Assembly: GCA_024400455.1 (NCBI GenBank)
Contig: JAKSMU010000008.1
Location: 1 to 64,000, forward strand
DNA: 64,000 bases
Source of the DNA: Bacteroidales bacterium
GTDB taxonomy: Bacteria; Bacteroidota; Bacteroidia; Bacteroidales; F082
Direction of reading: 5' to 3'
This document shows, one piece after another, positions 26,524-34,344 of this stretch. Made by a program: the position numbers and the translations under genes. The notes beneath the pieces were generated by a model. It saw only the letters and a program-made list of their open reading frames with translations. It made no database searches and was not told the DNA's origin. The stretch's first letter is position 1. Each line of letters opens with the position of its first letter.

Positions 26524-27846
26524 TTACATCAAACAACATTCAAAAACAGATTTCGTATCTTTTTGCACTTTATATCTGTCGTCAATTCGTTGCCCGACAA
26601 CCCACAAAATATCGCCATTTGCCGAAACCAACAGCCATTGGTTCTCTTTCTGACAATTTGTATATTTCTGATTCACAAAGAAATCGCTCAACAACTTGGA
26701 GCCTTTCATGCCAAAAGGATGGAAACGGTCGCCCTGCCGCCAATGGCGCAAAGTCAAAGGAAAATCGATTTTATCCAAATCAAAAGTTCCAACTGAGGAT
26801 TTTTTTTCCACTTCAAAACCTTCCCATTTTTCAAAATAAGCGCAATGCATCCTGAAAGGCAAATCGAAATCCTCCTGTCCAGCCTCAATGATGTAGATTT
26901 CATCCGGCTTATCAGAAATTTCAGTCAATTGCAGTACTTCGCGCTCAATCGTCACTTGATGCGAAGACGAATAAAAATGTTTTCCAAGACCATTCTCTAA
27001 ACCCTCAAAAATGAAACGGCATTGGTCGGTATTGAACCCGTATTGCCGCAACCATTCAAAGAGCAACTGAAAGCCGTTATCACATTGAAAAACAGACTTT
27101 TCAATGCTTTGAACCGAACCATCAACCGAAACCAATTGCGAAAACCTTTCATTCAATAATTGACGATACAATTCATTTTCCGAAGCCAAAAATCCGATTG
27201 ATTTTCCGATTGAATTTCGTGCATCAGCAGAGATTTCATCCATCAAAGGCATCAGCTGGTTGCGAATCTTGTTGCGCAAATAAACCGTTTCGGCATTAGT
27301 GTGATCTTCTCGCCAAACGATTTGGTTTTCAACGGCATACTTTCTGATTTGCTCTCGTGAAGCCCAAAGCAAAGGCCGAATCAAGACACCGTTTATTGGC
27401 TTCATGCCCTTCAAGCCGTGCAAACCTGCTCCGCGCAACAAATTGATGAAAAAAGTCTCAATCTGGTCGTCGGCATGATGCGCCAAAACGATTTTATCGT
27501 AACCCAATTGCTGCCTCAGTTCTTCAAACCAGGCATAACGCAAATCGCGCGCCGCCATCTCGATGGAAACACCTTCCTCTACAGCATATTTTTCCGTATC
27601 AAAATGATTCACAAAACATTGCAAATCATTTTTTTCGGCATAACCACGCACAAACTGCTCATCGTCATCGGATTCCTCGCCGCGCAAATGGAAATTGCAA
27701 TGGGCCACGACAAAATGTGCGCCCGCCTTTTGCATCAAGTCGGTCAGGACCATCGAATCCACTCCCCCACTCACGGCCAGCACCAGTTTTTCGTCCGGCT
27801 CAAACAGGTGATACACCTTATTATATTGTTGCAATTCGGAAAGCAT
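26524..27846 (-). CDS. tilS: tRNA(Ile)-lysidine synthase
   Basis: 440 residues from the ATG at 27846 (MLSELQQYNKVYHLF), which gives the usual distance to the PP-loop; longer in-frame starts overlap or abut the preceding gene. The PP-loop SGGVDS lies near residue 26, HCNFHLRGEESDDDE near 55 and AHHADDQIET near 115. A C-terminal TilS substrate-binding domain (RHWRQGDRFHPFGMKG near 375) is complete. The enzyme converts C34 of the AUA-reading tRNA-Ile to lysidine, an essential step. It lies 75 bases behind the flavin reductase gene. Confidence 0.95.
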   Translation of the reverse strand: MLSELQQYNKVYHLFEPDEKLVLAVSGGVDSMVLTDLMQKAGAHFVVAHCNFHLRGEESDDDEQFVRGYAEKNDLQCFVNHFDTEKYAVEEGVSIEMAARDLRYAWFEELRQQLGYDKIVLAHHADDQIETFFINLLRGAGLHGLKGMKPINGVLIRPLLWASREQIRKYAVENQIVWREDHTNAETVYLRNKIRNQLMPLMDEISADARNSIGKSIGFLASENELYRQLLNERFSQLVSVDGSVQSIEKSVFQCDNGFQLLFEWLRQYGFNTDQCRFIFEGLENGLGKHFYSSSHQVTIEREVLQLTEISDKPDEIYIIEAGQEDFDLPFRMHCAYFEKWEGFEVEKKSSVGTFDLDKIDFPLTLRHWRQGDRFHPFGMKGSKLLSDFFVNQKYTNCQKENQWLLVSANGDILWVVGQRIDDRYKVQKDTKSVFECCLM

Positions 27847-27920
27847 AAAACTTCTATCGGCAAGTTTATTGTCCAATATCTTTACAAAAATACGCATTTC
27901 TTGCCGATAACGGCAAAAAG

Positions 27921-28487
27921 TCACTTCTTTTTCTTCACCGAAAAACCGAAGCCACCGATTTTTTCGCCCAAGCCGTAGTATTTTCCGTGAGAAAACGCCA
28001 AAGGCCGCGCATGATTCAGTTGGAAAGCGCCTGTGCCTTTGTCAATCAGTTTCTCATCGGCATTGATGGCCACGACTTCAGCAATAAACATGTCGTGTGA
28101 ACCTAGTTCCTTGATTTCGACCACCCGACATTCAATGTTCAAAGGCGATTCCTGAATCAAAGGAGCCTTCACGATTTGCGCCTTTTCGGTATGCAGATGC
28201 ATCTCCTTGAATTTGTTGTAGTCTCTGCCCGAGCGCACGCCGCACCAGTCGGTGGCTGCAGCCAAATCTTCCGTCGTCAGGTTGATGACGAACTCCATGT
28301 TCTTCTTAATCAAGGCGTATGAATGCCGTTCCTTGCGGATGGAGACATAGCACATCGGCGGGTCGCTGCAAATGGTGCCCGTCCACGCCACGGTCAGAAT
28401 GTTGTAGTTTTCCTCGCAATCGCCGCAAGTCACCATCACGGCTGGCAGAGGATATATCAATGTTCCAGGTTTAAAGGGGATTTTCAT
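27921..28487 (-). CDS. Flavin reductase-like FMN-binding protein
   Basis: 188 residues of the split-barrel flavin reductase family (DIM6/NTAB): PAVMVTCGDCEENYNILTVAWTG at the N-terminus, CYVSIRKERHSYALI near residue 47, and the FMN-contacting segment near 60-90. Members bind FMN and reduce it, or act as flavoproteins of unknown substrate. The C-terminus is unusually lysine-rich (VKKKK). It starts three bases after the small membrane-protein gene at 28491, so the two are probably co-transcribed. Confidence 0.85.
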   Translation of the reverse strand: MKIPFKPGTLIYPLPAVMVTCGDCEENYNILTVAWTGTICSDPPMCYVSIRKERHSYALIKKNMEFVINLTTEDLAAATDWCGVRSGRDYNKFKEMHLHTEKAQIVKAPLIQESPLNIECRVVEIKELGSHDMFIAEVVAINADEKLIDKGTGAFQLNHARPLAFSHGKYYGLGEKIGGFGFSVKKKK

Positions 28488-28490
28488 AAT

Positions 28491-29045
28491 TTATTTGTTA
28501 AACATATTTTTACTAGTGAGTGTTTTAACTCCGTGACTCTTTGCGGCCTTTTCAAATGCAATACGGAAATCAAACAGTGTTTTATTAGAATCTTTAATTG
28601 CTTTGCAAAAAGAAAAAACTGATTCATAAATTCTTAAGTTTCTCCCTGTTCTTGTCTTAATAATAAAATCAGAAGATTTATACGTCCTCCCCCACAAATA
28701 ACATCTCTTCATGCTTTTCCACTTTATAACTCTATGTTTAGGGAGAAAAACAAATCCTTTCACCCTTGTCACTTCTAAACCCGAAGGTGTAATCCTCAAA
28801 TTAAGTGTTGAATGAAACACCTTATGTCCCACAAAAACAATCGGTATATATATCAGCAATATAATAAGCCAGAAAAGCCACACATTAGGAATACCAACAT
28901 AGCGAAAAAACAAAAAAGCGACGAAAGCGCCAAGGAAAAGTTCAATGAAAAATAACCACCAAGGAAATTTTATCACATCGAATCCCCTAGGATAATGCAA
29001 TCCAATTATTTGCGATTTAGAAAAGCCCTTCTTTTTCTTACCCAT
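28491..29045 (-). CDS. Small membrane protein with PH-like domain, function unknown
   Basis: 184 residues. Two membrane helices (about 28-48 and 52-72) are followed by a beta-rich domain (85-145: LRITPSGLEVTRVKGF...IKWKSMKRCYLW...) that resembles bacterial PH/YcxB-type domains, and a basic helical end. No catalytic motif is seen. The architecture is the same as that of the protein encoded at 29098-29619, but the sequences share little, so the two could be distant paralogues. The gene is more AT-rich than its neighbours. Confidence 0.65.
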   Translation of the reverse strand: MGKKKKGFSKSQIIGLHYPRGFDVIKFPWWLFFIELFLGAFVAFLFFRYVGIPNVWLFWLIILLIYIPIVFVGHKVFHSTLNLRITPSGLEVTRVKGFVFLPKHRVIKWKSMKRCYLWGRTYKSSDFIIKTRTGRNLRIYESVFSFCKAIKDSNKTLFDFRIAFEKAAKSHGVKTLTSKNMFNK

Positions 29046-29097
29046 AGAAACATTTGAATTAATAGTCAGACATCAGTTTTCCATTATTCACTCATGA

Positions 29098-29619
29098 TTA
29101 AATTTCAGCAATCAAATCCAGTTCCGGATAAAGCGTCTTCTTGAACTCGTTACCAATTTGGAGGAAGTTTCGGACAAACTCCGTGAAATCGGTATCGTAA
29201 GTGCCCATGAAGGATTTGGAAATACGATAATCCTTGCCATCTTTCACCTTCAAAGTGAAATAATACCACGCAGCAGGTGTCTCGAAACGGGCAGGACGGC
29301 CTCCTGTGTGAAGATTCATGCCTTCAATGAGATTCCAAGGAATCAGCCTATCTTTCTTGAAACAGAGGGAAAACCGACGGTTCCAGATATGCTCAAAGCC
29401 TTTTTCTGACAAACGGACAGTCACCTTTGCCGAAGAAGCCCACATAGCAAACACGACCGAAACACAGACAACTGCTGCCACTACAAGAATCTGCGTCGTC
29501 TCATTCATTTCCTTTCCGAGAATCAGAGTCAATGCCGTGCCACAGGCAATCAAAAGCAGCATCAACAGCCACTGTTTGCCTCGCGATTGAATTGTAAAAT
29601 GATATTCCTTTGTCTGCAT
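29098..29619 (-). CDS. Small membrane protein with PH-like domain, function unknown
   Basis: 173 residues. Two membrane helices (about 13-33 and 40-60) precede a beta-rich domain (70-150: VRLSEKGFEHIWNRRFSLCFKKDRLIPWNLIEGM) of PH-like appearance. No known enzyme motif is present. It has a -7 element at 29649-29656 and lies 52 bases upstream of the similarly built gene at 28491-29045. The function is not known. Confidence 0.65.
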   Translation of the reverse strand: MQTKEYHFTIQSRGKQWLLMLLLIACGTALTLILGKEMNETTQILVVAAVVCVSVVFAMWASSAKVTVRLSEKGFEHIWNRRFSLCFKKDRLIPWNLIEGMNLHTGGRPARFETPAAWYYFTLKVKDGKDYRISKSFMGTYDTDFTEFVRNFLQIGNEFKKTLYPELDLIAEI

Positions 29620-29648
29620 TGTTTTGTCGTTGAATTATATTTGCGATG

Positions 29649-29656
29649 CAAAGATA
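29649..29656 (-). promoter_or_regulatory. Promoter -7 element of the small membrane-protein genes
   Basis: Reads TATCTTTG on the minus strand, 30 bases before the start at 29619. Confidence 0.45.
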
Positions 29657-29724
29657 TACAATAATCAGCACAAAACGTAAAAATGTCATCCTTCCCAAAA
29701 CGCAATTTGTGCCGCAAAGCACAA

Positions 29725-29754
29725 AAAAATCCCGCTCAAAGGAACGGGATTTTT
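29725..29754 (-). terminator. korB terminator
   Basis: A perfect 10-bp stem (29725-29734 with 29745-29754), a 10-base loop and an oligo-U tail on the minus strand. Confidence 0.85.
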
Positions 29755-29777
29755 CATTATGAAATGGTTGAATGTTC

Positions 29778-30800
29778 TTATTCGATAGTCCATGTTGAAC
29801 CGCTGTTCAGCAGGTCGTCCATGTTCTTCACCTTCGAGTTGGCCTTTTCGTTGACGATGATTTCGTCGAGGCTGTCGTTGAAGGTTGGAGCCACCACATC
29901 GCGGATAACGCCAATGGCAACTGGGTACTCAGGTGGCATCATGTGAGCCAGCATCATGTGAATGCCAGTGTCTTGTGTGGTCTTGTCGTGAACGAGAATA
30001 TCCTTTTCGGTAATGCCGTTTTCACCAATGGTAACGACTTCGAGACGGTTGTTTCTCAAAACGATACCCTTGTTGCGGTCTTTACCGAAAATCAGCGGCT
30101 GGCCGTGAACGCACTTCACCTGCATATCGTCGCGGACATCCTTACCAGTGATGTTTTCGTGAACACCATTCGAGAAAATCATGCAGTTCTGGAGGATTTC
30201 GGTCACTGACATGCCTTTGTGCTTATAGGCTTCCATGAAGATTTCGCTCATTTCCTTTGGATTCACATCGACGGCGCGGGCGAAGAAAGTAGCCTTTGCA
30301 CCGATGGCGAGTTCGCCAGGATTGAACGGATCTTCGTAAGTGCCTTGCGGGCTGGTCTTAGTCTTCGTGCCACGGAATGTGCAAGGTGAGAACTGTCCCT
30401 TGGTCATGCCATAGATACGGTTGTTGAAGAGCAGCAGGTTGATGTCAATGTTACGACGGCAAGCGTGAATGAAGTGGTTGCCACCGATTGCGGTGCAGTC
30501 ACCGTCGCCGGTAATCATCCAAACGGAGAGGTTCGGATTGGCCAACTTGACGCCTGTTGCAGCGGCAGCAGCGCGGCCGTGAACACTATGGAAACCGTAA
30601 GTGTTCATGTAATATGGGAAACGTGAAGAGCAGCCGATACCTGAAACGACTACGATGTCTTCCTTCTTAACGCCCAATTGTGGGAAAATGTCCTGAACGG
30701 CTTTCAAGATAGCATGGTCGCCGCAACCTGGGCACCATTTAACGACTTGGTCGCTGGCAAAATCTGCCTTGGTAAGAACTTGATTATCTAAATTTTCCAT
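29778..30800 (-). CDS. korB: 2-oxoacid:ferredoxin oxidoreductase, beta subunit
   Basis: 340 residues. The N-terminal WCPGCGDHAIL motif and the TPP-binding GDGDCTAIGGNHFIHACRRN segment (near residue 97) are those of 2-oxoglutarate ferredoxin oxidoreductase beta subunits. With KorA it oxidises 2-oxoglutarate (or a related 2-oxoacid) with CoA to the acyl-CoA and reduces ferredoxin. No cysteine-rich ferredoxin domain is present, so an external acceptor is needed; a small ferredoxin gene lies divergently 2.2 kb away. It starts seven bases after korA. Confidence 0.93.
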   Translation of the reverse strand: MENLDNQVLTKADFASDQVVKWCPGCGDHAILKAVQDIFPQLGVKKEDIVVVSGIGCSSRFPYYMNTYGFHSVHGRAAAAATGVKLANPNLSVWMITGDGDCTAIGGNHFIHACRRNIDINLLLFNNRIYGMTKGQFSPCTFRGTKTKTSPQGTYEDPFNPGELAIGAKATFFARAVDVNPKEMSEIFMEAYKHKGMSVTEILQNCMIFSNGVHENITGKDVRDDMQVKCVHGQPLIFGKDRNKGIVLRNNRLEVVTIGENGITEKDILVHDKTTQDTGIHMMLAHMMPPEYPVAIGVIRDVVAPTFNDSLDEIIVNEKANSKVKNMDDLLNSGSTWTIE

Positions 30801-30807
30801 AGTCGTA

Positions 30808-32649
30808 TTATTTTAAAAGGTCGTTAAACTTGTCTTCCAGTTCGCCAAGTGTAAACGGCAAACCTTGAACCTTATTATATTGTTCGGTCTTGTATTCCGG
30901 GAAGTTCATTCTCAGATACTTGGCAAACTGACCGCGGTTGATTTCGCACACCACAATCTTCTTGTGACCGTCGAGCACTTCAGCTGTGTTCTTTGGCAGA
31001 GGCATGATGTAATCGAAATGAGCGTGAGCCACCGACTTGCCTTCTTCCATCATCTTTTCGACAGCGGTACGGACAACACCGAAAGTGCCGCCCCAGCTGA
31101 CGACGAGGAGGTCAGCGTTCTTGTCGCCATAGACTTCCTGCAACGGAATGTCGTCGGCAACGCGGTTGATTTTTTCTTCACGCAATTCGGTCATAATCTG
31201 GTGGTTTTCAGGATTTGTGGAAAGGTTACCAGCCACATTTTCCTTTTCCAGACCACCTACGCGGTGACGGAGGCCTTCGGTTCCAGGGATAGCCCATTCG
31301 CGAGCCAAAGTCTTTTCATCGCGGCGATATGGACGATAGTCAGGATCGTTTGCCTTGGCGAGACGTGGAGTAATAGTAGGCATATCGGCCATGCGAGGGA
31401 TACGGAACACTTCGGAGCCATTGCCGAGTGCGCCATCGCTCAGCAGAATGACTGGAGTCATGTGTTCGAGAGCGATTCTCGAAGCCTCGAATGCTGAATA
31501 GAAGCAACCAGCGGAGCTTCTTGCAGCCATCACTACCAGCGGAGCATCACCGTTACGGCCGTAGAGTGCCTGCATGAGGTCGCTCTGTTCGGTCTTGGTT
31601 GGCAGACCTGTTGAAGGACCGCCACGCTGAACGTCAATGATAACCAATGGCAATTCGGTCATAACGGCCAAACCCATAGCTTCGCTCTTCAGCGAGAGAC
31701 CAGGACCTGAAGTCGTTGTAACTGCCAGGCAACCAGTGTATGAAGCACCGATTGACGACATGATGCCAGCGATTTCGTCTTCAGCCTGATAAGCCTTCAC
31801 GCCGAGTTCCTTATGCTTGGTGAGTTCCACCAGAATATCGGTAGCAGGCGTGATAGGATATGAACCCAAGAACAGCGGGCGACCTGAACGTTCGCTTGCT
31901 GCCATGAGGCCCCATGCCATAGCCGTGTTACCTGTGATGTTGCGATATTTGCCCTTTTCAAGTTCGGCAGCTTCCACCTTATAAGTATTGGTGAAGAGTT
32001 CCCAAGTGTCAGCATAGTGATAACCGGCATCCAGAACGGTGCGGTTAGCCTTGATGACCTGGTCCTTGCCCTTGAATTTGGTTTCAAAATATGCGTAAAC
32101 GGTATTCAGACTGCGGTTGAACAGATACATCACGATACCGAGAGCAAACATATTCTTCGACTTCAGCATCGATTTCTGATCCATGCCGAAATCTTTCAGG
32201 GCTTCCTTGGTCAGTTCCGAGATAGGAGCCTTGACGACTTGATAGTCGGCGAGTGTGCCATCAACGGTTGGGTCGGCGGCATAGCCAGCCTTTTCAAGAG
32301 CCTTGTCGGTGATGGAGTCGGTGTCGACGATGATGATGGTTCCTGGTCTCAGCCAACGCATGTTAGCCTTGATGGAAGCTGGGTTCATGGCCACCAGCAC
32401 ATCGCAAAGGTCGCCTGTGGTATGGACCGGTTTGTGTCCGAAGTGTACTTGGAAACCAGAAACGCCTGCAACCGTGCCTTGTGGAGGACGGATTTCAGCC
32501 GGGTAGTCCGGGAAGGTGGCGAAGTCGTTTCCTGCAAATGCCGTAGAATCTGAGAACAGATTTCCGGTAAGTTGCATGCCGTCTCCTGAGTCGCCCGCAA
32601 AGCGGATAACGACGTGGTCAAGAGCTACAACTTTACTTTTTCCTGTCAT
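30808..32649 (-). CDS. korA: 2-oxoacid:ferredoxin oxidoreductase, fused gamma-alpha subunit
   Basis: 613 residues. The gamma domain comes first (about 10-190; RFAGDSGDGMQLTGNLF) and the pyrimidine-binding alpha domain second (about 215-613; GSYPITPATDILVEL, TTSGPGLSLKSEAMGLAVMTELPLV). This fused order is the usual one for KorA in Bacteroidetes. It forms the enzyme with KorB, and substrate preference between 2-oxoglutarate and branched-chain 2-oxoacids cannot be read from sequence alone. A -7 element lies at 32720-32727, about 70 bases before the start. Confidence 0.93.
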   Translation of the reverse strand: MTGKSKVVALDHVVIRFAGDSGDGMQLTGNLFSDSTAFAGNDFATFPDYPAEIRPPQGTVAGVSGFQVHFGHKPVHTTGDLCDVLVAMNPASIKANMRWLRPGTIIIVDTDSITDKALEKAGYAADPTVDGTLADYQVVKAPISELTKEALKDFGMDQKSMLKSKNMFALGIVMYLFNRSLNTVYAYFETKFKGKDQVIKANRTVLDAGYHYADTWELFTNTYKVEAAELEKGKYRNITGNTAMAWGLMAASERSGRPLFLGSYPITPATDILVELTKHKELGVKAYQAEDEIAGIMSSIGASYTGCLAVTTTSGPGLSLKSEAMGLAVMTELPLVIIDVQRGGPSTGLPTKTEQSDLMQALYGRNGDAPLVVMAARSSAGCFYSAFEASRIALEHMTPVILLSDGALGNGSEVFRIPRMADMPTITPRLAKANDPDYRPYRRDEKTLAREWAIPGTEGLRHRVGGLEKENVAGNLSTNPENHQIMTELREEKINRVADDIPLQEVYGDKNADLLVVSWGGTFGVVRTAVEKMMEEGKSVAHAHFDYIMPLPKNTAEVLDGHKKIVVCEINRGQFAKYLRMNFPEYKTEQYNKVQGLPFTLGELEDKFNDLLK

Positions 32650-32719
32650 ATTATACTAATTTTAAATGATTTAACTAGTTATTTACATTGCCTTTTCGGC
32701 AAAATCTTTTCTGAGGGTG

Positions 32720-32727
32720 CAAAGTTA
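32720..32727 (-). promoter_or_regulatory. korAB promoter, -7 element
   Basis: Reads TAACTTTG on the minus strand, implying a leader of roughly 65 bases before korA. Confidence 0.5.
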
Positions 32728-32925
32728 CATATTTATATAGTGCAAATGAAATGTTTTATGGAATTTATTTTGACGGCGAGGCAACTTGATTGGAAAACAA
32801 CGAGATTTCGAGACCTTAAATTCCCAAAATCAAGTATTCTCGCGGCCTCGTGTTCCTTCGGTCTTCAAATTATTTAGATTTGTTATAAATTAGTGAAAGA
32901 AGAAACAATTATGAAACAATAGTAC

Positions 32926-32933
32926 TATTTTTG
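32926..32933 (+). promoter_or_regulatory. Ferredoxin gene promoter, -7 element
   Basis: TATTTTTG, 45 bases before the ferredoxin ATG. Confidence 0.5.
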
Positions 32934-32978
32934 CAGCACAAAAATTAAAAGATAAACTAATTTCAAAACATTAAAACT

Positions 32979-33146
32979 ATGGCTTATAAAATCACAGACA
33001 GCTGCGTTGCTTGCGGCACATGCATTGACGAATGCCCAGTAGGCGCTATTTCAGAAGGCGACATCTATGTAATTGACGCTGATTCATGCGTTGGTTGCGG
33101 TACTTGCGCTGGCGTTTGCCCTAACGAAGCAATCGTTGAAGACTAA
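32979..33146 (+). CDS. 2[4Fe-4S] ferredoxin
   Basis: 55 residues, the size of clostridial-type ferredoxins. Two classic cluster motifs are complete: CVACGTCIDECP (residues 9-20) and CVGCGTCAGVCP (37-48). It is a small soluble low-potential electron carrier. It lies divergently from korAB, whose enzyme needs such an acceptor, so it may be its physiological partner. A promoter element and a terminator frame it, so it is transcribed alone. Codon choice (many GCT/GGC/TGC, few rare codons) suggests high expression. Confidence 0.95.
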   Translation: MAYKITDSCVACGTCIDECPVGAISEGDIYVIDADSCVGCGTCAGVCPNEAIVED

Positions 33147-33178
33147 ACAATTGTATTTAGTTGCATTAAAAGTGAAAG

Positions 33179-33202
33179 AGCCTGTCAAAAACAGGCTTTT
33201 TT
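33179..33202 (+). terminator. Ferredoxin gene terminator
   Basis: A 7-bp stem (33179-33185 with 33191-33197) with a five-base loop and a T run to 33202. Confidence 0.85.
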
Positions 33203-33228
33203 CATTTTTTTTGCACTTTTTCTTGAGA

Positions 33229-33262
33229 TTTGAAAAGTTTGGCAAATTATTTGCTACTTTTG
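33229..33262 (+). promoter_or_regulatory. Promoter of the orphan lipoprotein gene
   Basis: TTTG (33229-33232) and TACTTTTG (33255-33262) are separated by 22 bases, close to the 19-21 of the Bacteroidetes consensus. The start is at 33348, leaving a leader of about 80 bases. Confidence 0.6.
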
Positions 33263-33347
33263 CCGCTGTTCTGGGAACAGGACATCAAACAGAAAACATC
33301 AAACAAACACATTTAATAACACATTACTAACTTAAAAATTTCAAAAA

Positions 33348-34151
33348 ATGAAGAAATTAGCATTGGCACTCGTTTGCCTCGTCAGCGTTGCTTTCTTTGC
33401 AAGCTGCACCGACCCTGTCGAAAACCCAGAACCATCAATCGCCATTCTCGCTGAAGAAGGTTACGTTACTGATGGCGCCATCGTCAACCTCAACGAAACC
33501 GTTAACTTTGGTTTCATTTTGGCTTCAAATCTTGAAACCAACAAAGAACTGAAATCATTGGTTATCACAATCGATGATGCAGAATTTGACAACGTTGAAC
33601 TCACTGGCACTTCATACACCTACACTAGCGAATTGGTGTACTCAATGGAAGAAAGAGAAATCATCGGCGAATCAGTTATTAAGGCTATCGTTACCGACGT
33701 TGAAGGCGAAACAGCTACCGCTACCATCACCCTCAGCATCAACGAACCATCTGCCCCTCTGTTCGTTACACCTATTAACTGGGTCAGAAGAGGCGCTAAC
33801 GTCACCGAAGGTGCTGCTCAACTCGAAGCTCTCGGCCTCACATGGGCTGGCAGCTACAAGGAAATCTTTGCTACTTTCAAGCCAATTGAAGGTTACAACC
33901 TCTATAAGATTGATGCTAACTGGGAAGAAATCCTCACCGTTGCTGACAAAGCCGCTTTGTTCGCTACAGCAATGGAAACCATGCACCCAATGGAAAGCTT
34001 CCGCGAAATCACGACAGCTCACAGCAGCGATTACGATGCAATCATCGGCACAATTAAAGATGGTGAAATGCACCTCATGCACATCACCCACTGCGCTGTT
34101 GAAACTGGCAACTATGGCACTCAACTCACCATCACTGGCGAAGCCAAATAA
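33348..34151 (+). CDS. Putative lipoprotein of unknown function
   Basis: 267 residues. The lipobox FFASC puts the lipidated Cys at residue 20, followed by TDPVENPEP. Residues 30-130 look like an immunoglobulin-type beta domain (VNLNETVNFGFILASN... TATITLSIN). Residues 138-265 form a second mixed domain (FVTPINWVRRGANVTEGAAQLEALGL...) that I cannot assign. It is probably exposed in the periplasm or on the surface. It has its own promoter, leader and terminator, and its codon use resembles that of the neighbouring ferredoxin gene, which points to high expression. Confidence 0.85.
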   Translation: MKKLALALVCLVSVAFFASCTDPVENPEPSIAILAEEGYVTDGAIVNLNETVNFGFILASNLETNKELKSLVITIDDAEFDNVELTGTSYTYTSELVYSMEEREIIGESVIKAIVTDVEGETATATITLSINEPSAPLFVTPINWVRRGANVTEGAAQLEALGLTWAGSYKEIFATFKPIEGYNLYKIDANWEEILTVADKAALFATAMETMHPMESFREITTAHSSDYDAIIGTIKDGEMHLMHITHCAVETGNYGTQLTITGEAK

Positions 34152-34174
34152 TTGGATATAATTATCAACAACAC

Positions 34175-34203
34175 AAAAAGGCATCCGTTCCGGGTGCCTT
34201 TTT
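34175..34203 (+). terminator. Terminator of the lipoprotein gene
   Basis: A 13-bp stem with one G-T pair (34175-34187 with 34191-34203), a 3-base loop and five T. Confidence 0.88.
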
Positions 34204-34288
34204 CCGTTTATTACAAAAGACCATACCATTAAGAAAATCGACTATATGTAGGAGCCTAAACAATACATTCAGCTGAAACACAAAAGGG

Positions 34289-34326
34289 AAAACGGCCAAA
34301 TATGTTACCACATTTGACCGTTTTTT
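34289..34326. terminator. Terminator between the lipoprotein and GH2 genes
   Basis: A 13-bp stem with one mismatch/wobble (34289-34301 with 34312-34324) has an A-rich left flank and a T-run right flank. It most likely ends the minus-strand GH2 transcript and may act in both directions. Confidence 0.75.
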
Positions 34327-34344
34327 AATGACAATCTTACAAGA

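Larger units (their letters stand above)
32650..32978. other. Divergent intergenic region between korA and ferredoxin
   Basis: 329 bases without a convincing gene. It holds a minus -7 element for korA (32720-32727) and a plus -7 element for the ferredoxin gene (32926-32933). A 7-bp inverted repeat (32785-32791 with 32828-32834) is too weak to call. The 43-codon frame at about 32745-32877 has unusual composition and no support as a gene. Confidence 0.6.

Noticed and set aside
32745..32877. 43-codon frame in the korA-ferredoxin gap
   Set aside because: No promoter, unusual composition, overlaps the korA promoter region; no family resemblance.
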